From Bacillota bacterium (GTDB lineage Bacteria; Bacillota; Bacilli; Lactobacillales; Streptococcaceae): DNA of 11,002 nt. Below, in pieces: positions 7,682 through 11,002 of this stretch. A model generated the notes under the pieces. The model did no database searches. It saw only the letters and a program-made list of their open reading frames with translations, and was not told the origin of the DNA. How positions within the stretch are numbered: position 1 is the first letter of the stretch; the number at the start of each line of letters is the position of its first letter. The position numbers and the translations under genes are program-made. Location: contig JAJXWC010000017.1 of NCBI GenBank assembly GCA_021781855.1, positions 6,991-17,992 on the forward strand, read 5' to 3'.

Positions 7682-7882
7682 GAGATTCCCCCTCAAGATA
7701 TAAGCTCGACTGCTTTGAAAGATTGAAAAATACCAACCGTCTAACATCTGTGACATCAGACAATTGGTGCGACTGAAATCCATACGCCGAAGCACAAGGT
7801 CCTAGGACAGAATTCTGTATTTACTTCGCAGGTTCCAAATTTTATCTTTTTCCTGCCTTTCAAGGAGGGCGAACTCAATTAG
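7682..7882. repeat. Candidate small repeat element forming the araT leader
   Basis: This is an approximately 200-nt non-coding stretch before araT. Its ends are imperfect inverted copies: GAGATTCCCCCTCAAGATAT (7682-7701) against GAGTTCGCCCTCCTTGAAAG read on the minus strand from 7876 to 7857. The left end resembles 10942-10975 upstream of mtlD, and the right end resembles 1381-1425 upstream of pdhB. Inside are two overlapping perfect palindromes, GTCCTAGGAC (7799-7808) and ACAGAATTCTGT (7807-7818), flanked by CGAAG/CTTCG arms (7788-7792, 7824-7828). A second hairpin pairs GTCT (7739-7742) with AGAC (7758-7761), flanked by CCAA/TTGG. No gene is visible. The left end supplies the araT ribosome site. 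It might instead be a riboswitch-like leader, but no T-box motif is present. Confidence 0.5.
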
Positions 7883-7891
7883 TTTATCATT

Positions 7892-7897
7892 ATTATA
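7892..7897 (-). promoter_or_regulatory. Candidate araT -10 box
   Basis: A perfect TATAAT on the minus strand lies between the tRNA-Lys terminator and the araT leader. No good -35 is seen at 16-18 nt (TGCAAA at best), so the call is tentative. If it is used, the araT message would carry a leader of about 200 nt. Confidence 0.4.
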
Positions 7898-7924
7898 TAC
7901 TTTTTTCTGACAATTTGCAGTAAT

Positions 7925-7946
7925 AAAAAAGCCGCTTCTGCGACTT
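7925..7946 (-). terminator. tRNA-Lys terminator
   Basis: On the minus strand AAGTCGC pairs with GCGGCTT (7 bp, one G-U) around a 4-nt loop, and six T follow. It begins 8 nt after the tRNA 3' end. Confidence 0.88.
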
Positions 7947-7953
7947 CATTTGA

Positions 7954-8026
7954 TGGCCCGGCAGGGGCTCGAACCCTGGACCCATAGATTAAGAGTCTAC
8001 TGCTCTACCAACTGAGCTACCAAGCC
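7954..8026 (-). tRNA. tRNA-Lys (anticodon CUU)
   Basis: This is a complete 73-nt cloverleaf. The acceptor stem pairs GGCTTGG with CCGGGCC (two G-U pairs) and leaves discriminator A. The D stem pairs GCTC with GAGC and has the AGTTGGTA loop. The anticodon stem pairs GTAGA with TCTAT, and its loop CTCTTAA gives anticodon CTT, reading AAG. The T stem pairs CAGGG with CCCTG around a TTCGAGC loop. The CCA end is not encoded. It stands alone between its own promoter and terminator. Confidence 0.97.
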
Positions 8027-8058
8027 AAAACCACTTTCTTCAAAAAGCGTACTCAAAC

Positions 8059-8086
8059 ATTATACCATTTTCACGAGAAAATGCAA
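8059..8086 (-). promoter_or_regulatory. tRNA-Lys promoter
   Basis: On the minus strand a TTGCAT -35 (8086-8081) is followed by 16 nt and a perfect TATAAT -10 (8064-8059) with a TGG extension. Transcription would start near 8052, about 26 nt before the mature tRNA. No clear terminator is visible between the upstream hydrolase gene and this promoter, so some read-through is possible. Confidence 0.85.
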
Positions 8087-8157
8087 GAATTTATCAACAA
8101 AAAGGAGAAGGAAAATTCTTTTTAGTCAATCTATCGGTGACAATATCTAAGTTTTCG

Positions 8158-9231
8158 TCATTTTCTCTTTGTAAAGAAAAGTATCCTGACAGCAATTAAT
8201 ATAGCAGCAACTATAACCACAATTCCAGCTAGCAAAAGCATTTTCGGGATTTGAGAATGACTACTTTTTTCTGTCTGCGATGAACTAACTTGATTTTTTG
8301 ACGAAGAGGTAACGTTTTTGGTAGCAGAACTACTTTCGGTGCTCGATGCGTCGCTACTGCCCGCATTTTCTACCTTACCAAAGGAATGGTCAATAAAATC
8401 TAGCAAATCCTGATTCATTTTAGAAAGAGGAGCACTATCTTTGGTAAATTGGTAAGGAGTTTCTCTCTCAATTCCTTCTAGATATTTATCGGGTGCCAGA
8501 AGCATATCAAAGCCATGCTCACCACTGTCAATCGTTTTAAATACTTTATCACGAGCAGGAGAGCTATCATATAAAGCTTTAACTTCTGCGTAGTAATTGC
8601 CTGAAAAGTCATGTGTCGATACGGCAAAGAAAGAGGGAACTGATATTTTGCGTATCGCATCAATCGCATTAACAACTCCCCCACCAAAAGTTCTAGGCGA
8701 AGACAAGATTCCTAAGCCGACAAGTCCCTTGGTTTGAGAAGCTGCAACCGTTGTTGAAGTTCCACCAATGGAAGCCCCTAACATGAAAAATTGATTCACT
8801 CCCTCTCCTCTTAAAACATCTACTGCTGCAAGAACATCATTGTCAATCCGATAAGATTTAGGGTCGCTAGCGGGGATGATATCCGAAGGAGCATTGTTTC
8901 GATAATCCCACATAATAACCTTATAACCTCGCGCAACTAATTCATTGGCGAAAGGAACCATACTTTTTAAAGTCCAACCACTGGCATGTCCCAGGGTAAC
9001 TCCTTTATCTCCACTTCCCAATACATATCCAACCAGTTTCACACCATCGGAAGTCTCAAACTCAATCGCATGTTGATGGTAGCTCGCAGGGACGGTTGAA
9101 TCTTGAGGAACACTTTCTCCTCTTTGAATAATCTGTGCAGAGACAGGAATTTGAACGAATAGCATCATTCCAAACAATACAGCAAGAAAAATTTTTACCT
9201 TGTTTTTCACTTGGACAACATTTAACATCAC
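8158..9231 (-). CDS. Secreted, membrane-anchored alpha/beta hydrolase
   Basis: This is a 357-residue protein of unknown substrate. K11 and K13 precede a hydrophobic segment (14-30) and a likely signal-peptidase site after VSA (32). The hydrolase domain covers about 50-285. It has an oxyanion-type GHASG at 81-85, the nucleophile elbow GASIGG with S154, the probable acid D208 in THDF, and H239 in GEHGFD. A Ser/Thr-rich linker (about 291-325) leads to a C-terminal membrane helix (about 330-353) ending TKRK. The domain would therefore face the outside, tethered by its C-terminus; there is no LPXTG motif. The ATG at 9231 has GAGGA 7 nt upstream. Esterase, peptidase and cell-wall activities are all possible, and the triad is read only from motifs. 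It appears to be a single-gene unit. Confidence 0.85.
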   Translation of the reverse strand: MMLNVVQVKNKVKIFLAVLFGMMLFVQIPVSAQIIQRGESVPQDSTVPASYHQHAIEFETSDGVKLVGYVLGSGDKGVTLGHASGWTLKSMVPFANELVARGYKVIMWDYRNNAPSDIIPASDPKSYRIDNDVLAAVDVLRGEGVNQFFMLGASIGGTSTTVAASQTKGLVGLGILSSPRTFGGGVVNAIDAIRKISVPSFFAVSTHDFSGNYYAEVKALYDSSPARDKVFKTIDSGEHGFDMLLAPDKYLEGIERETPYQFTKDSAPLSKMNQDLLDFIDHSFGKVENAGSSDASSTESSSATKNVTSSSKNQVSSSQTEKSSHSQIPKMLLLAGIVVIVAAILIAVRILFFTKRK

Positions 9232-9270
9232 TTATTCCTCTATTTTTTCTTTATGATTATTTATCTGTAT

Positions 9271-9291
9271 ATAGTGGTTACTATTATAACA
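9271..9291 (-). promoter_or_regulatory. Hydrolase promoter with an operator-like palindrome
   Basis: The minus strand carries TGTTATAAT, a perfect -10 with TGn extension (9291-9283), and a weak -35. The palindrome ATAGT-AACC-ACTAT (9271-9284) overlaps the last bases of the -10 and the expected start site, where a repressor could block transcription. The leader to the ATG is about 45 nt. The promoter is well supported; the operator is a guess. Confidence 0.6.
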
Positions 9292-9386
9292 AATTCTTTT
9301 ATTCCATTCATTACATTTTCATTAATAAATGTCTTTTTGCAAAATAAATTAAATGGAAATTAAAATTTACAGAAAATTAAGATATA

Positions 9387-9417
9387 AAAAACCATATATC
9401 GCTGATATATAGTTTTT
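9387..9417. terminator. AT-rich bidirectional hairpin, possible terminator
   Basis: ATATATC (9394-9400) pairs with GATATAT (9404-9410) around GCT. After one mismatch, AAAAAC (9387-9392) pairs with GTTTTT (9412-9417). T runs flank it on both strands. It lies between the 6S RNA and the hydrolase promoter and could stop read-through into the hydrolase gene, but its stem has few G-C pairs. The rest of 9292-9484 is AT-rich and shows nothing beyond a short GTCTA/TAGAC repeat (9419-9423, 9441-9445). Confidence 0.5.
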
Positions 9418-9484
9418 CGTCTAATAGAATGAATAAGCACTAGACTATTATTTTACTTTTCTCGATAAATTTATTTGAGCGTAC

Positions 9485-9681
9485 AAAAAAACACTGATTG
9501 AATGCCGTATGCTCACCCACGTATTGAACCCGCTCAAAAAGCTAGGTGGGTGTTCTCGCTTCTGCTAGGCTGCTCTCCGAAGAACTACGCATGCCACAGA
9601 ATGTCTCATGAACCCCTATGCAATACAAAAAATAGTCGGTCAATTAAAAGAGTAAGCTCGCACATTCCAGTGTTTCTTTAT
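9485..9681 (-). ncRNA. ssrS: 6S RNA
   Basis: This is an approximately 197-nt RNA that would bind the housekeeping RNA polymerase and mimic an open promoter. On the minus strand the ends close as AAACACTG (9675-9668) with CAGTGTTT, then GAATG with CATTC after a 3-nt bulge, and a seven-base T run follows. Next comes GCTTACTC with GGGTGAGC (8 bp including G-U pairs). A large one-sided bubble follows, then GTATTG with CAATAC, then an inner hairpin beginning GTTCT/AGAAC. The bubble contains TTGACCGAC. Its complement GTCGGTCAA (plus strand 9635-9643) closely resembles the start of the Bacillus subtilis 6S-1 product RNA, GUUCGGUCAA. Size, long-rod fold, promoter and terminator all fit 6S. The 5' end is uncertain by a few bases. 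The identification rests on reading and memory, not a covariance search. Confidence 0.85.
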
Positions 9682-9687
9682 GCTTCT

Positions 9688-9716
9688 ATATTATCATTTT
9701 ATAGTTTTTTTTTCAA
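9688..9716 (-). promoter_or_regulatory. 6S RNA promoter
   Basis: On the minus strand a TTGAAA -35 (9716-9711), a 17-nt spacer and a TAATAT -10 (9693-9688) place the start near 9681, just before the closing stem of the RNA. Confidence 0.7.
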
Positions 9717-9717
9717 G

Positions 9718-9731
9718 TGTAAACGTTTTTT
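9718..9731. promoter_or_regulatory. Putative CcpA cre site upstream of 6S RNA
   Basis: The minus strand reads AAAAAACGTTTACA, which matches the lactococcal cre consensus WGWAARCGYTWWMA at 13 of 14 positions (position 2 is A instead of G). Its centre is about 43 nt before the expected 6S start, directly upstream of the -35, a place where CcpA can activate. The flanking A/T runs raise the chance of a coincidental match. Confidence 0.45.
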
Positions 9732-9746
9732 TGTTTCAAATTGACG

Positions 9747-9772
9747 AAAAAAGCCGCTTTAGATAGCGGCTT
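9747..9772 (-). terminator. mtlD terminator
   Basis: On the minus strand AAGCCGCT pairs with AGCGGCTT (8 bp) around a 5-nt gap, and the T run continues past the stem. It begins 4 nt after the mtlD stop codon and ends some 30 nt before the 6S promoter -35. Confidence 0.92.
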
Positions 9773-9776
9773 GAGC

Positions 9777-10934
9777 TTATTTTGCATATTTTTTGACGAC
9801 CGTTTTGATTTCGGAAATTAATTTTTCATCTGACAGACCTGTAATTTCTTCGATGAGTGCTGTCAAATCTGATGAAGCCAGTTTTTCTTGTAACTCAACG
9901 GCTTGAGCATCATTTTCATCTTTATAGGCAAAAATTTTACCAACAACGTCCATGTGTGCAGCGTATGATTTTCCATTAGCTTTCAACTCACGAATCGGGC
10001 GAATAAAGCGTTCATCATAGCCGAGTTTACGAATTGGCGTGCGTGCTACGCGCGTGACATCATCAATGATTTCAGGATTGGCAAAACGCGAAATAATAAC
10101 ATCATGGTATTCGACAAGCGAATCCTCAGTAAAATAACTTCCCCATTTTGCAAGAAGTAAAGCACGAGTTTCGGCCTGAACGGCCTTCAAAGCAGCCAAA
10201 ATTTCTTCATGCTGTAGACCTTCAAGAATGGTCTTATAGCCTTTATAGGCACTATTATAAGCCACAGTAGCATGTCCTGAATTGACCGAGAAAAGTTTTC
10301 GCTCAATAAATGGTTCAAGGTCTGTCGCATAATGAACCCCTTCAAGTTTAAAACTTGTATTTTTAAGTTGACTCTCATCAATTACCCATTCGTGAAATGG
10401 CTCAACCTCAACATAGAGTGAGTCTTCATGATGCTGTCCAGGTACGATACGGTCGACTGCAGCATTCGGAAAGCCAATGAATTCTGCAACATAAGCCTTT
10501 TCTTCATCTGAAAGGTATTCTGCAACTTTTGCACCTAGAAATTCCGAGCCTCCAATCATATTTTCGCAAGCAATAAAATCTAAAGGAAGTGTAGAACCGG
10601 CTGATTTACGAGCCTGAATACCTTTCGCAATCAGTTCGGCAATATAAGGCAAAATATTTGGACCAATCGCAGTTGTTACTACATCCGCTTCAGCAATCGC
10701 TCCTACGACTGCTTCGGGATTTTTTCCATTATTGATGCCGCGAACGCCCGAAACACTGATTTTTTCGTGTTCTGGACTAGCAATTCCAATTTCGTACTCA
10801 CCTCGTGTATTCAGGGCATCAATCACCGTTTCGTTCATATCAACAAAGGCAATTTCAAAGCCATTTTGGCTCAAAATTTCGCCGATAAATCCGCGTCCAA
10901 TGTTTCCTGCACCAAAGTGAACTGCTTTTTTCAT
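9777..10934 (-). CDS. mtlD: Mannitol-1-phosphate 5-dehydrogenase
   Basis: This enzyme interconverts mannitol 1-phosphate and fructose 6-phosphate with NAD(H). It is the step after PTS uptake of mannitol and, in reverse, a way to reoxidise NADH. The protein has 385 residues, the normal family length. The nucleotide-binding fingerprint is at the very N-terminus, GAGNIGRGF (8-16), with an acidic D32 at the end of the second strand as expected for NAD. The polyol-dehydrogenase catalytic set is K213, N218 and H221 in the ERKLFSVNSGH segment. The ATG at 10934 follows a GAAGGAGA site with 7-nt spacing. A strong terminator lies 4 nt downstream. In Lactococcus mtlD is the last gene of mtlA-mtlR-mtlF-mtlD, so the rest of the operon is probably beyond the right edge; this is inferred. 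Confidence 0.96.
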   Translation of the reverse strand: MKKAVHFGAGNIGRGFIGEILSQNGFEIAFVDMNETVIDALNTRGEYEIGIASPEHEKISVSGVRGINNGKNPEAVVGAIAEADVVTTAIGPNILPYIAELIAKGIQARKSAGSTLPLDFIACENMIGGSEFLGAKVAEYLSDEEKAYVAEFIGFPNAAVDRIVPGQHHEDSLYVEVEPFHEWVIDESQLKNTSFKLEGVHYATDLEPFIERKLFSVNSGHATVAYNSAYKGYKTILEGLQHEEILAALKAVQAETRALLLAKWGSYFTEDSLVEYHDVIISRFANPEIIDDVTRVARTPIRKLGYDERFIRPIRELKANGKSYAAHMDVVGKIFAYKDENDAQAVELQEKLASSDLTALIEEITGLSDEKLISEIKTVVKKYAK

Positions 10935-10935
10935 T

Positions 10936-11002
10936 TTTTATTCTCCTTCAAAATATAAGTTCTACTACTCAGAAACTCGAAAATCAGTTTTAGAAAAAGA
11001 AA
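10936..11002. repeat. mtlD upstream region resembling the left end of the araT-leader element
   Basis: These 67 nt before mtlD hold its ribosome site and no gene. Positions 10942-10975 align with 7688-7719, about 24 of the first 32 positions by eye, including the shared core ATATAAG and the CTCC/CCTC-TTCAA stretch that is the ribosome site read on the other strand. The similarity runs on toward the window edge, so the element, if real, is cut off here. Confidence 0.4.

Noticed and set aside
7681..7891. T-box riboswitch before araT
   Set aside because: No AGGGTGGNACCGCG antiterminator motif, no specifier loop and no terminator next to araT. The araT ribosome site sits at the end of the region.
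8090..8157. Terminator after the hydrolase gene
   Set aside because: Only weak A/T pairings (AAAAAG with CTTTTT) can be drawn; no stem-loop with a clear T run.
9485..9681. SRP (4.5S/scRNA) RNA, suggested by GAGAGCAGCC on the minus strand
   Set aside because: The full conserved core (GUCAGG ... GGAAGCAGC with its tetraloop) is missing. The length, bubble and GACCGAC element fit 6S instead.
9502..9744. An 80-codon plus-strand open frame with several cysteines
   Set aside because: It lies across the 6S RNA and its promoter on the opposite strand, has no ribosome site and ends in AT-rich promoter DNA. The stem pairing explains the sequence better.
1..11002. CRISPR array, prophage, transposase, toxin-antitoxin or defence genes
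   Set aside because: No regularly spaced direct repeats and no such proteins in any frame with a credible start. The window is mostly core metabolism and housekeeping.

Overview
The window looks like a chromosomal segment of a low-GC lactic acid bacterium of the Streptococcaceae, most likely a Lactococcus. The reasons are the pdhA-pdhB-pdhC-pdhD order, an E3 subunit that lacks the extra lipoyl domain seen in many streptococci, the araT-recO pair, lactococcal-type promoters with strong AAGGAG ribosome sites, and an MtlD of the Gram-positive type. I recall the Lactococcus lactis AraT as clearly different in sequence, so a lactococcus other than L. lactis is plausible, but the species cannot be fixed from this window alone.

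Layout. Positions 1-185 are a structured leader. Positions 186-5504 (+) hold the complete pyruvate dehydrogenase operon: E1 alpha, E1 beta, a two-lipoyl-domain E2, and E3. It ends at a 15-bp bidirectional terminator. Facing it on the minus strand are recO (DNA repair), then araT (aminotransferase) with its own terminator and an approximately 200-nt leader that looks like a small repeat element. Next on the minus strand come a tRNA-Lys(CUU) with its own promoter and terminator, and a secreted, membrane-anchored alpha/beta hydrolase. Between the hydrolase and mtlD, positions 9485-9681 (-) hold a structured RNA that I identify as 6S RNA (ssrS), with a good promoter and a CcpA cre-like site just upstream of its -35. 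The minus-strand mtlD (mannitol-1-phosphate dehydrogenase) fills the right end and is probably the last gene of a mannitol operon that continues out of the window.

How the parts relate. The Pdh proteins form one complex that turns pyruvate into acetyl-CoA, CO2 and NADH. MtlD links fructose 6-phosphate and mannitol 1-phosphate with NAD(H). Both therefore bear on carbon flow and redox balance, and the cre-like site would tie 6S RNA to the same carbon-control network if it is real. AraT serves amino-acid transamination, RecO recombination, and 6S RNA global control of RNA polymerase.

The least expected signals are non-coding. They are a candidate family of short palindromic repeats at the 5' sides of araT, pdhB and mtlD (perhaps also pdhA), a 6S RNA with a recognisable product-RNA template and a cre-like box, and an intercistronic hairpin plus mini-ORF between pdhC and pdhD. 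I found no CRISPR array, phage gene, transposase or defence system.
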